This document shows positions 42,101 through 55,553 of a stretch of DNA of 62,000 nucleotides, piece after piece. A program made the translations under genes and the position numbers. The stretch comes from Phoronis australis. Lineage: Eukaryota; Phoronida; Phoronidae. The stretch is taken from positions 328,677-390,676 of the forward strand of contig NMRA01000006.1 of the NCBI GenBank assembly GCA_002633005.1, in the 5' to 3' direction. Below the pieces are notes generated by a model. That model worked only from the letters and a program-made list of their open reading frames with translations. It had not been told where the DNA came from and did no database searches. Position 1 is the first letter of the stretch, and every line of letters begins with the position of its first letter.

Positions 42101-44111
42101 AAATTAATGGGAACTTTTGCAACTGTTGCTTTATGACATCTATGCATCGCAAACCATTCTTGTAATAGACTAAAACGTGGTTAATCTTTTAACTTTAGTG
42201 GCGAAATTTAATAAAATAAAATTTCAACTGTCAGCCATATTGTGAGCTAAATAAGTGAAGAATTAGGGTACTACCCTTTTCATACAGTTTGACGCATCAA
42301 TCTTATTTTCATTTACTTTGATCTTGTTGCGAGTGACTCATACAATTTTCACATGAAACAGGGGTTTGTGTGTTAATAAGTCATTCTTTTTAGATTACAA
42401 CTCCAAACGTCAGCAAAGGTAAATTACTTAAACAGATGTAAAAACCCAATTTCATGCAATCTGACACACATAGCAGATATGTAGTGGAGAGCATGTATTT
42501 AAGTGGTAACTGTAGAGCAATTGCATGATAGATACCCTCCAGCAACCCATTGTTTTCTGGTCCCCACTAAGATAACAGCCTCTCACACAAACACAGAGGA
42601 GATGACCTTGAAAACAAAGTCCAGAGCAGTCCTTTCTGTCATAAGATTTCAGGACTTATCAAACTACCTCAGGAAGTAGAAAGCAGACCTTGAAAACAAG
42701 GTCCAGCACACAGTCAATCAAACAATAATACTATCCTGTCTTAAGATTTAACACTTATTAGCTACCTCCAAAAGTAGAGAGCAACAACAACTCCCAATCT
42801 TCTCTATCTAATGTTAATTGTTTACTTCCATTTGTTTAATATAATTTCATGTCAATTTTGACAACTGAAAAAACAATGAACACCGAACGTACAAAACATC
42901 TATTATTACAAAGCTGTGTCCTACAGGATCTTGCCCCAACACAAGTTGTTCCAGGAACAAGGAGAATGAGTAAAATTTTGAGCATTTGTAACAAAATGGC
43001 AAGACTCTGAAAAATAAATGTATGGCAGTTTTAGCAATTATTTTTATTCCAAATTGAAGAATTTTTACCGCAATTCACACAGGCACTTTATGGCAGGAGA
43101 CGTGCACACATACAAAGAACATCAGCGATCTTCCCAACTTGCTCTGACTCGTCACTGTGTTGAGTTTGAATTTTGCATTAATGAGTATGACTGGTTTGCG
43201 TCGAGTCTGAAACCTATTTCACCAGTTTGAAGTGTCGCGAAATTAGTATTTTCTTAAGCAAACTGGGACATTTTAGACTTTTGGTACCACTTCAATGCAT
43301 TTATTCCAAGTCCCCACAGTAAGGACAAGAACTTTTGAGCACTTATGTGAATTTTGTAATTCCAGTCAATTTTGAACCTTTTGTTGTGCAGAGCATTGAA
43401 CATTACAACTTTCAACATAGAAGGGGAGGGAATCAGTTTGCCTTTGGCAAAATTGCAGTGGAGCCAATGTCCATTTGACATAACTTAGTTAATAAACCTG
43501 GGCCTCATTTGAATCCCAAACTCATTACCGATCACCTCACAGCAGTCATGGCACTTAAAAAAAACCCAGGCTTCAATCAGCTATCAATTCAAGATAACTC
43601 CATATCATATACAAGGTAACTACTAACATGTTACATTGTATTTCGTATTACTTGACTTTCCATGAGTGATAAAAATCCCATGCCTCCTTCAACAAGTTAT
43701 TGTCACCCCGATAACCTCTAAGCGACCCTCATAACTATGTTATTATATCGCTTGGAATATCTAATCACCCAGCCAGAAAGTTCATGAAACTACGAAAAGT
43801 TTAAGTTACGTAAAAGTGCAAACAAATCACACCGCATTTTTATGACAAAACTATCAATTTGTATACTTGTCACTGCTTCGTTCCAAAGCCAGAACTCTAA
43901 CTGGCCTTCTCTAAAGGTCATATATAATTAAACAACCTATAAACGTTTATATACTGAACACCCTAACCACCTGAAGAAGAAAACACCTTTCACTTTTTAA
44001 TGTTAGCATTAGTCATGATCACAGGTCACGACCTCCGACCCACTTTCCTCTCAACTCCACCCCAATCACAGCTGTGCCACCAGAAGTAAGCACTGACTGT
44101 TGATGCAGAGT

Positions 44112-44148
<37 letters not shown>

Positions 44149-47100
44149 TGAATATCGATTGACAGAGGAATCTAGACACAATCAATTATTGTTGTCATAA
44201 CCTTTCACTGAGTAGAAACTGTTGCATTCAGCAGATTGGTGCGAAGAGATACATGAAAATATTATCATTTGTTTCATAGTTGTAAGGTTTTAGCTATTAC
44301 CAGAGTAATGTCAAGAGAATAAAATTCCCATATGGGGAAGGCATGCCCAAGACAAACTCTGTAATTCATTGTACCTAAAAGAAAGGCTACTGAAGATGTT
44401 TGTGTTGAACTACTCCATAAGTTCAATGAATTTGTTTCTATAACGTTATTAATGTGTTAGTTATTAACAATTGTTGCATTACATCGTCCCCGGATGAAAT
44501 ACGCTATTCCCTGACTACGAGGGTACAAAAAGCTGAGTCTATCCTCCCCGACGGGGGCTTGGTAGACGACGAAGTCCATAGACAATGCATGTACACAGGA
44601 AAACAAAAGAGGCAATATTGTGTCAAGAGATAACTCAGTTCTTACATTTGCTCTGGGACAACTAAGATTATCAATCAACATAACATTTCCAAGTCTCAGT
44701 TTTTGTCATTTCTTTGCATTTGTCAACATGACAGCTTGCACAAACTGTTATTTAGGTCTGTGAGTGGTATTCATTAAAAGAATAATAGTCTTCAGAGGTA
44801 AATTAGTTTTTTGGAATTCTAAACCAATATCAGTTTATCACCAGATCTTTTTACGGTAAGCCAAGTTTGTACTAAAACAATTAAACAGTGGCAGTTGCTC
44901 TTAGGCTAAAACGCCGATCAGCAATTGTTCTGCACAGAAAGTGACAGAAATTTAAACATTCAAAATAGAACAGTCATCCTGACATGTCTCAAGTTTGAAA
45001 TTTAGCTAAAATAATCACTAGGAAACAATTACATAGAATTGAAATATCAATCACCTTAAGTTTTTGGCACTTCAAGTATAAAAATTTGGAAGACATGCAC
45101 ATAAAAGTGGGCGTCAAATATCTCTGAACTCGACTGGCAACGCCAGTAAATAGGGTACTCTGTTGCAGTAACACAAATACGGCAATGTTTAAATGTTTGC
45201 TATGTATAATTATTTTTCGGAGTCGGATACCATCCACTGTGTGAACATAATAACAGTGTATAGGATAAATGAAGCATCATTGTAAAGAGTAATACTAAAA
45301 TTCAACAATACATAAACGCAGTCTAAACGTGAAATACTATTCTTTACGCTCCGTATATTAGATTCTTTTCATCATAGTATAACCTTTTTAACCAGAATGG
45401 AATCTAAATCATTTCAACAAATTGGGTTTACTACATTGATCCTTTTCTGTAAAGGACACAAGAGAGCATAAATCAGGCGATTTATAATTTCACAAATAAA
45501 TAGGCTTGTGTGAAAGAAAATATTTGTGTTGTAAAATTTAACTGAAATAAATGTGTTTGCACAAATAAAGTCAGCGTAATGATAAAAAAGAGGCAGAAAA
45601 AGAGATAATTGGAAATCAAAGAGGAAATCGAAGCCAAAAAAGAGGAAATCCTCTTAAGAGACGAAAATTCCAAGCCCTGAAAACTTTATGATGAGAGATA
45701 GGAAAAACAAAAGAAACCCGGAGAATACACAAGCAGGCAATTCCACACGGTTATCAGATAATCAAAGTCACACTGCCGGCTACAAACGGATAACATACTT
45801 TTATTACATGATATAAATTTTCATGTTTCAGTCTTGATTCATAAGGAAGTAACATCATCAACCAAGTTGAAACTACCGCCTGGTAGTTGCAGTAACGGTT
45901 ATGTAGGACCATATATAGGACCATATATAGGACCATGTATAGGACCATATATAGGACCATGTATAGGACCATGTATAGGACCATATATAGGACCATATAT
46001 AGGACCATGTATAGGACCATATATAGGACCATATATAGGACCTCATCCACAAGTCAGTGTAGTTAGCCCAATGCTTACAAAAATATACACCTTATTCACG
46101 CAGTTGCCATTTTAAAAGTGAGCCTCTTTCTAGGTTTTAAAAACAATGCGTTCTGCGCTTAATCACAATGCAAAGCGTGATTTTTTTCACTTCTCTCCCT
46201 ACATTTATGTTTCAACTGCGTTGTTTTTTAAACCTAAAAAGAGGCTCGCAACTACTCATGTGCGCACCCATGCGGGAGGCTCGTGGGGCTCGAATGAGTC
46301 CCCCATTTGGCGAAGTGAACAAAAAGGTCCGCCTCAGTGAAACAAAAAGTCCACTAAAGAGACGCAAACATTTTTTTTTGTCCTTCGCCTTTTTTGTAGG
46401 TAAAAGGTCCACATCGTCGGAAATTCAAGCCACCCCATATTAAAGGCTGGGTGCGCGCATGCTAAAATGGCGACAGCGTGAATAAGGTGTACAGATTTAA
46501 ATTCAGGAAAGCAGAAGCCTGCAGACTATGATTTTGTACTTAATACCGATCTCCCAATAAGAGGATCATGTGACCACGCCTTCTCAATAAAAATTAGCAA
46601 GAAAGAAAGGTACAGTCATAGCAAAACAGTCGTGACAATAACATGACCAAATTTCTTTTGATACAAATTTTCAAGAAGAAATCGTAACAATGTTATTGCT
46701 ACAAATTCTAATTTCGCTTTCATTTTATGTAAATTTTGAGTTTTTTTCAAAAAAATTTGAAAGTCCCATTTTGATAATCCCTTATGCAAAAGTGAAACAC
46801 ATTATAAACACTCCTAATAGCATTTCGGAGAACAGTGCATGAAATATATGCAGAATCTGACAGTTTCACATGAATCTGATCAGCCATTTCTAAGCTATGA
46901 TATTCTGAAGGTAGCCAAATTAGACATTTTTCAAGGGTCCTAAATAGCCGGCTTTGAAAATGGAGACGGCACATCCGTTTATAAACATCAAGTAATGAAA
47001 AAACATAACACAGCTGCATTGCTGTAAAAATTCGTCAATGCCATACGAAAATAATTGCTGAAATAGACACTTTTTAAAAACTCAAATATCGTCACAATTG

Positions 47101-48628
47101 CTCACATTCATATAATTTATTTTCATTGAAATATTCAAAAATACCGAATTTCCACCATAGCCTATCTTAAGTTGAGAAAAAACAACAAAAACAAGCTTCA
47201 CTTCCATCAACTGTTCCATCCGCTTATTCACCCCTCTTTAACAAGTGCTTGCAGACAATTTTTATCTACTTCTAAGAAAGCATCCTGCCCTCAACAGTAT
47301 AATCAAGCAAGGTTACCACTATACACTTGGGCTCTCTAGATATTGGAGGATATAACATTAGCTATTGTAGTGCCTAAGTGTTTAATAACACATCATCAGA
47401 GCATAATCATCCCCAACACATCAGATGGGTAAGCCTGGTATTGTAGACCAATGAAGTGGCTATTGAGAAATGGCCTTAAGTGTTTGGGGTGTTTTCTGTG
47501 TAAACAAATAGAGGAGCACCTCTCATGGAGTGGAGGTGCTCGCAAGGAGGTGAGACTCAGTTTACAAAGCTCCTATTAAATGCAAAATGGCAGTCACGCA
47601 TTCTCAGGGACTTGAAGGACTATTACCCGATTGTGCCTTTATCACCGAATTGGAAATGTGAAAAAAATCGTATGCTTACTATAGTTGTATCTGTTATGTA
47701 ATTATTACCATTCACACCCACAGTTCAAACTGTTGTAACCCTGGTTTGTGGTTGTAGTCACTAATCACCAGTGCTACTGCTTTCTGATTCACCCCAGCTA
47801 GTGCCTTAGTGCAACACTGTTTCAACAGATACTTGACAGCAGCGCCACCTACAGAGTTATAATTTTTACAACTGCCGAGTTCGGACCGTGTTACCACAAC
47901 AGTTATAACCACCCTCACACAGGTTTAAAACTGCGCTACAATTACTTTTAAAACTGGGTTTAAAGCATTCAGATCGAGAGTTCTAACCTTTAGATGGGCT
48001 TTAAAAGTTATAATTGCTTTGGTGTGAACAGTACATTATTTCGCTAGGCAACTGTTATCTGAACTACAATAGCTTAATGTGTTCAGACGTGAAATCTAAT
48101 GTCATTTTACTGAGCAAACAATTATTTTTTTGCAAAGGAATTTCGGCCAAGGGTGAACTAGCTACCCACCAAGGTCTATGCCATGACGTAGTTGCGTTAC
48201 AAAGTAAAAAAAGAGATTTCCTTGCCATGCGATGAACAGCAGAAAATCAATGATAGGTCACATTTTTGGAATTTCGCAGAAACCAAAGCAAGTTTGTACT
48301 ATAAGTCTGCACTACTGAGACACTGCTATTCCTCCCGAGGGCATCGTGGTCTGGTACTCCATACCCACCTCAATTATTATTCCGTCGTCAGTCTCTCAGT
48401 CTCTATGCGTAGAATGCAAAATCTCCCACAAGAAAATATTTCACTCATCCTTTCAGTACAATTCTGCTTTCTAAGGATTCCATGACTAGTCAACTGGTTA
48501 ACCATACATGAAGCACTCAGTTTGAAAAAAATGCCCAAAGCAAATATCTAATTATTCCCGTATTCTTTCATATACAACTACCCGGAAGAATGACAAGAAA
48601 AACATGACTAAAACACCAACAACAATAA

Positions 48629-48661
<33 letters not shown>

Positions 48662-51600
48662 AAACAACAAGTTTACTTTAAGACAGCACTGATCACCTTA
48701 CCTTTGGCAGCCCGACTTTTTCCATGCCTCGGAAGAAATGGTTAATGTTGTCCGTATGGCGGAAATGGAGGCCCCTCGTCTAAAAACAAAACGCATATCA
48801 TGATTCATTTTTAAACAAAAGTAGAATATTTCACTTCAAAGAATGGCAACAAACCAGGGGAAGGAAGAACAGTCTCTAGTGAATTCCTTTTAATGTAAGT
48901 CACTATTGTCCTTTAAGCCTTTTTCCATGCATGCAATGATAGAAAACAAAATTCTCTAACCATATCACCTATAACATTGTTGTGCAACATGGTGGGACAA
49001 AAAGTCACAACTTGAGCCATAGTTGGGTATCCATTACTAGACTTCATATCATTCATTCACAAGTGATCAGTCAATGGGAAACATTCTGTCTACTCTTTAG
49101 CGTTATGATAGCACAAAAGTGTCTTTCCGTAAGCCTAATTCTAAATGGTAATTCTCACCAAACTTCAATAACGCTACGACCTCCCAAGAAAAACAAGACC
49201 TCACGAGATATTGACGTGTATTTTCAAGAACACATGATTTTGGTTAGGTTTTTCTCGCCGCGAGACAGCTCTTTGACTCTACANNNNNNNNNNNNNNNNN
49301 NNNNNNNNNNNNNNNNNNNNNNNNNNNNNNNNNNNNNNNNNNNNNNNNNNNNNNNNNNNNNNNNCACAACAGTTTTTTCTTGGCTTTATTTCTCTTTCGG
49401 GTGTGCAAGACCAAGTTGACAGGGCCGAAACACAACTTCCTTCATTCATGGTCATTTCAAGATGTTATACACTTTTGTATGAATAATTTGAATATTCCAC
49501 TGCACGACAGTGGCAACTTGATGGCATGATTGTCGCAAAGAATTTACAAAAAGCCCTGGGAAAAATCCTATTGAATTGAATCTATATAAGAATATACAAC
49601 ACAGTCTGCCAACTACTGTTACCATTTGGGCAGATGTCATCGCGTCGCTTATAGATCGGAAAATGGCTATAAATTTCAATGGTAAAATCTAATTGCAATC
49701 GTGACAAGGGTAATTTTGAGACCAGGTGGTTAGAGTTAGTCATATCATTTCATGAGAGTGTTTCATACAAGGAAAGAAATGCACCTAAAATACTGGATTA
49801 TCTTGTACACTATAACAAATGGTTTCACAGTAGGTGTCATGACATCACTGGCCCACTTTTACTGAAACCTTTGTCAACACAAGCCACTCTTTCCTCAACA
49901 GCAACATTTTGTTTTTCATTTAGCAATATACATGCAGTGTACAGAGTTCTGACTCTATATAATGTATTCACACAGTTCAACACTAAGGACTAATTAAACT
50001 TTTTACATGCTGTAAGGGAAATGAACTCAAGATGTCACATGACAATTACAGTATCAGACACACGAGGAGTGGGTGTTGAACTCTCACATTTTGTGGTTGC
50101 TTACCCAGACACCAGGGTAAACTAACAAGTAGCAAACAGTCAGTAATTTATCAGCCAATGTCAGTAACTCCTTATACACATAGGGGTTAATGAATAACAT
50201 GGCAAAACTGGTTTGTATACTTGAATGAAAAATACTTACACTTTTACATCTCATTAATTTCGGGCGAAATATACCAAAATTGCGCCTTTTTCATTTTTCA
50301 AAGACTTCTAATGGTGTTGTGAAAGTCAGAAATTTTCCAAAGTATTGTCTGGTGGTAGCTATGGTTACAAACCTTAAATATGTAAAAGCATTACCTTATT
50401 GCTACATATCTTTCAAGGGGAAAATAAAAAAAATTAAATTTCACGTGTCCCGCATATTTCACCCAAAATTAGTGGGATGTTAGCGTACTTTTAGCTCTTC
50501 AACTCTCCTATTCAGCGTGACTAGAAAAAAATTTCTACCATGGAGTCTTGAAAAGACCGAATAGCTATTGAGTTGGAAGTCTTGAGTTAGAAAGCGGAGA
50601 CTTCCTTCTATGGGCTTCTGTGCCAGATTGCATGAAGCAGTCCCAAATTGGACCTCAACTAAGTTGCCAAAAGCTACGGTACTGCGTATTTGTGGGCTTG
50701 TGAAAACACCGATTGTCTTTTCTTATGCTCTTTGAGTTTCATTACCAAGTAAATTTTTGACATACGTAGGAATCTTTTCATGCAAGGCATCAAATTTAAG
50801 GACTAACTCCCAAATTATTATGAACTAACTTAGGGCTCAGTTTATATTATTAGAAAATGTCTCATAAGACAAAGAGGAGCTAAAATGTTAGAAAAATGTA
50901 ACATCGGTGAGTGAAGAATGAGACAAATACACAAAAGATTTAGGGAACTTAGTTGAATCCTATTCGGAACTGTCTCATGCATCTGGGCACTGGTCGTGCA
51001 ACCTACTCATTGTTCTCCAAAACACAAAAGCGACCAGAATAACAAAATTCCAAAGTCCATATTTTGTGGACTCTGTGTGTTGGTTAAGTCTTGAAATGAA
51101 TGGATAGAACTGCTACCAAAAGTCCAAAATATCCTCATTTGCTTAAGAGATGACTAATCCCCCTGATGCTCCAAACTTATAGCATAGGTTTGTAAACTCT
51201 CGACACACGTAAGCCAAGGTAAGCCAAGCTCGTAATGGCAATATTCAAACTCAGGCAGTGATGAATCAAAACAGGTTGTGGAAAACATTGCTACTGATAA
51301 GAAGACAAATGGCTCGTTCAATTTATCTCTTCGGAAATCGGAAATCGGAAATCGTCTCTGGAATAGCATGATACAGAATACCATAGGTGAGTGTTAAACC
51401 AAACAGACTGGAGGAGTTTGACATGAAATGGTGAAGTGGTGGTAACAGAAATTGGTCTGTGTTTACATTCTGCTGATGGAAAGCTACAGTTATCAAACTG
51501 TATCTTTCACTTTTGCATGGCGTGGGTATTTCATGGTCAGTCACACGAGGGGGAACAAATTTTATCTTAATTTATGCTTAACTGACTGATGGCAATGATT

Positions 51601-54600
51601 TTGAAATTACCATTAAAAATTTTCAATATAGGAAAAAATAATTGTTAAAATTGCCACATTTCTATTTTCCAGAGGTTTACCACATTGTTGCAAATGCTTA
51701 AAATTGAACCAAATGTTGCTTGGAAATAGCTATGCCATACAAACCATGTCAAAAGCAAATTTTCCTGAAAAATTATTTTTACTGAGAAATCTGACAAACT
51801 ATTATTTCCCCTGTCCACCCTATTGTGTCTCAAACTGAAGAATTTTTACAGTGGGCAGCTTTGCATGGTGGCAAGAATTGAAGTTGAAATCTGATTGTAA
51901 ATGACAATTTCCTTTTACATCTACAATAATGACTTTGGCCTGGGGCTCTGTCTAGACAAGAGATAAAGCCATCAGAGATGAAGGAAATGAGCTCTTAGGA
52001 ACTTTCTACCAGCAAATTCTTCCATTGGCTGCTGTATTACACTGAATCCCTAAAAATTGATGTTATTATGCAACCAACAAGACCAAACTCAACAGAGATT
52101 ATTGATTAACCATCAGCCAATGTAATACATTACTGCCCTGCCCATAATAATAAATTAGGTCAAGTCAGGTGGATCTGTTATGTATTTAGGTCAACAGCAG
52201 AGGCCTGAGCAAGATCAACATTCAATAGTTCAGGTCATGTAAGACCTTGTCCACCAGTGTGTGTGTTAAGCTGAAGATCTACAGAGCTATAGGTGTTTAA
52301 TCAGTAAAGGTAGATACTTTCAGCCACACCTGATATTAATCTGACGTTAAGTGGGTCACATGACCACTGTGTTTTGTAAAATTTACCATAACAACGGCAT
52401 CAATAACCATGATGACCAAATTTCATTTGATAAATATAATCTAGAGGAAATCTCAAAAATGATGTAATTTACAGTTTTATAAATTAATTGATTTCATTTT
52501 CGTTTAATGTAATATTTGAGTTTTACATAAAAACTGTCAAAGTCCTACTTTTTGCTCGCCTTTCATGCAAAAGTGGAACAATTATTAACAGTATTTTACA
52601 GAAGAGTGTATAAAACTTGGTACTTATTGAATACACGTCATGAGGGAAGGCTTCTAAGATGATGAATTTGGGTTTCGTCCAGCTGTCATGATAGGGAATT
52701 CTGGGTAATTTGTCTGAATACTTTTGTTGTGTACTGTATATTTTGGAACCGGTCGGTCGCGTCGCATTCTCTTGGTGAACTGTTTATGGTAATTCTTGAC
52801 TTATTTTGCACAAAAATAACTTAAAATTGTCTTAAAATTACTTTACAAAGTCGTTTAGTTCACTGCTAATAATAGAAAATTTACCAATGTTGCTTGATGA
52901 CATACCATACACAGTACAATCCAAGCTAAAAATGTACTAGAATAAGAGGTTCCAAAGTTAGCGAAATTTGGACAGAGACCATGCTGCACAACATTGCATG
53001 CAGTGCTATGGTAGTGCATGAAAAAATATGGTGGACACTTGTGGTGTTGGGTTAACATTCAGGTCATTGGTTATTGTCTGAGTCAGCCCACAATCTGTTG
53101 TTAGTCTGAATAGCTAACACATGAGGAACACTAACATGAGCTAAAAATAACAATTCCAGGGCAAAAACACAAGGTAAGGAAATTCTTCTCAGTACACAAT
53201 AAGGCCGACAAGTGAGATTCTATTTTGTCAAATTTATCCACAAAAGTAAACGTTAAGAGCATTTTAGTCTATTCAAACAAGGATTGTAGCGTGTAGATGC
53301 CATGAAAATCAAGAATTTTGGCAATTATTTTTGTGTGAAATTATCTAAAATTACTGTCAGATGACTCCAACCTAAACCACTGTTATTGGTGTCTTGACGA
53401 TCAGAATGTGTCGAATAATTTGTACCCTGGTAATTACAAAACAGTATTTATAGTGGGAATCATCAACAACAGGTAAAAATAAAAATTCCGTTTAAAAATG
53501 TAACAAAATAAATTTCATTTTCACTTCGTATGGTTTGACTATAATAAGAGATGTTCAGTTTCCCTGCATGGGGCAAAATCACCATCTTGTATTTTGTTCT
53601 GTTTAGCTTGATAAGAAAGAAATTTGAGTTAGGCCTTTTAATCTCATAAACTGGGTTTCACAATCTTTTTTACCTTGTTACTACTATTTCTGATACTAAC
53701 AAGAACATCAAAGCCATCACTGACTAATGAAAACACTTCAGGTTTTATCCGAGTTTAGAGGGGTTGGCCAATGCTAAACAATGCGAATTCAACAATTGTG
53801 CATATGTGCATTGCCTGTGACTTGAGTTGGTAACAGAGAAATGGAATCCTATCACGGAAGGGTATATTTATGAAACCGATTCTTTGAGAGTAAAGGAAAT
53901 AATATGATTTTCATTTTTAGCTAGCTAAACAAAGCAAAAACAGCATTAAATTCTAACTAAAAATACACGAGCCTTGTTAAAATGCACTTTTAAAGGGCAA
54001 ATGAAAAGATCACACCAAAAAACCCATACCTTTTAACTGACCTCAACAATTAAAAAGATTCATTGCAACTCATGCCTAAAGGTAAAAATAAAAACTCACG
54101 CACGAAGAAATGGGTACGACATCATTAAAAGAGTACGGAGCATGCCTTACAACCCCTGATGATGTCACTGTTCATTGGATACATATTAGTGACCTGTTTC
54201 ATACTTAGAAATTTTGGCCTTACTCTCCCACTTCACTGTTGCTTAGCAACAAATGTTAGCCATGTAATTATGAGTGCATCACAGGCCAGAAATAACATAT
54301 AGAAATTACCACAGTAACTAGCGGTTAGTGGCCCTTTGCTCATGTGAGATTTAATTTAATTTCCTAAAATATTCGTGGGGAGCACAAGACCACATTTCTG
54401 CCTTAAGTCACAAGTTACTTTCATGAAATTGAGCCTGGGTTTTCCCAGCCTCCACTAGGTGTAACTTACAAAGAAGAATAGAAAAGCAAACCATCAATTT
54501 TGGGCTAACACTGAAATGTTTTTACCATTCAGTAAAGAATGGTGATGTACCGCTTTAAATGGTTTAAGCAGACTGCCACTTGAGATGACCTCAGTGATAA

Positions 54601-55522
54601 GGTCAGTCAAAGCCAAGGGCAATACCACTATCATAAGCAATAAACAACAACAGTAAGAAGAACTAGATTAATGTATCTGTAACATGAGACAGTACACGTT
54701 AGTTTTACCATACAACCAGCATAGTTAAATCAGACCCAGTGGCAAGTGTACAGGGCACTTTCGCTAGACCAATTGCAGTGAATGGCTAAAGTTTCATACA
54801 ACATTTTGGTACAAAACATGCGGAGAACAGGCAATGTTTGTCGTAAGTTTTAACTTATTCTTCACCATGTGGAGAACTAGAACTTGGATTCAACGGCACT
54901 TGTCATATAACAATTTTGGATTTTCCTTTTTATATCGTCATTCAAGATCAAAATCTTCTCTAGTTAGGGAAGATTCTGACAAGGCCTCCATTGGCAAGAA
55001 GCTAATTCATGTTTTATTTGCTATTTGCTCCAGGAGACAGCTTGAAAATCATATAATTTTCCTAAGCAAACGCAGCCTCACGTTCCCACACTAGTGTTTA
55101 TCAGCACCACACCGCAAATAAAATGGAATTACATAGTTTCAGGGGCAGTTTACATATTTCGTCTTGTAAACACATCAACCTAGAAATCTTGAGCGGAATT
55201 CACGGAAATCAATTAATACCTTAATGCGCTAATAAGTGCAACAATCCTTCATTTCTTAATTCAGTTTTATATGAATTACCAAGATTTCATTTTCTACTCA
55301 TACATATCAGAAGCAGTTCATTACATGGGTACCCTTATTTTTTGATTGCAATTATAAAATTTGTTTTCGCTATCATTGTTTTCATACTGATCTCCCTTGT
55401 CCAGACTTCTGATCTTCATCACAATTCAGACACTATAACTTCAGTAAAATGAGACAAATTCCCCGAAATACAATACTTTTTAATACAAGTGTCTGCCAGG
55501 GTCTATAGTCAATTCAAAGACT

Positions 55523-55553
<31 letters not shown>

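Noticed and set aside
45754-46115. Frames reading repeated MVLY or GPYIGPCI
   Set aside because: Translated 12-bp minisatellite, not a collagen-like or membrane protein.
46146-46443. Short plus-strand frames inside the TIR element
   Set aside because: No transposase motifs, and too short for Tc1/mariner transposase.
48982-49419. 145-residue plus-strand frame
   Set aside because: It crosses the N gap and has no recognisable domain.
49679-49993. 104-residue plus-strand frame in intron 3
   Set aside because: No family resemblance and no supporting splice signals; expected by chance in a window this long.
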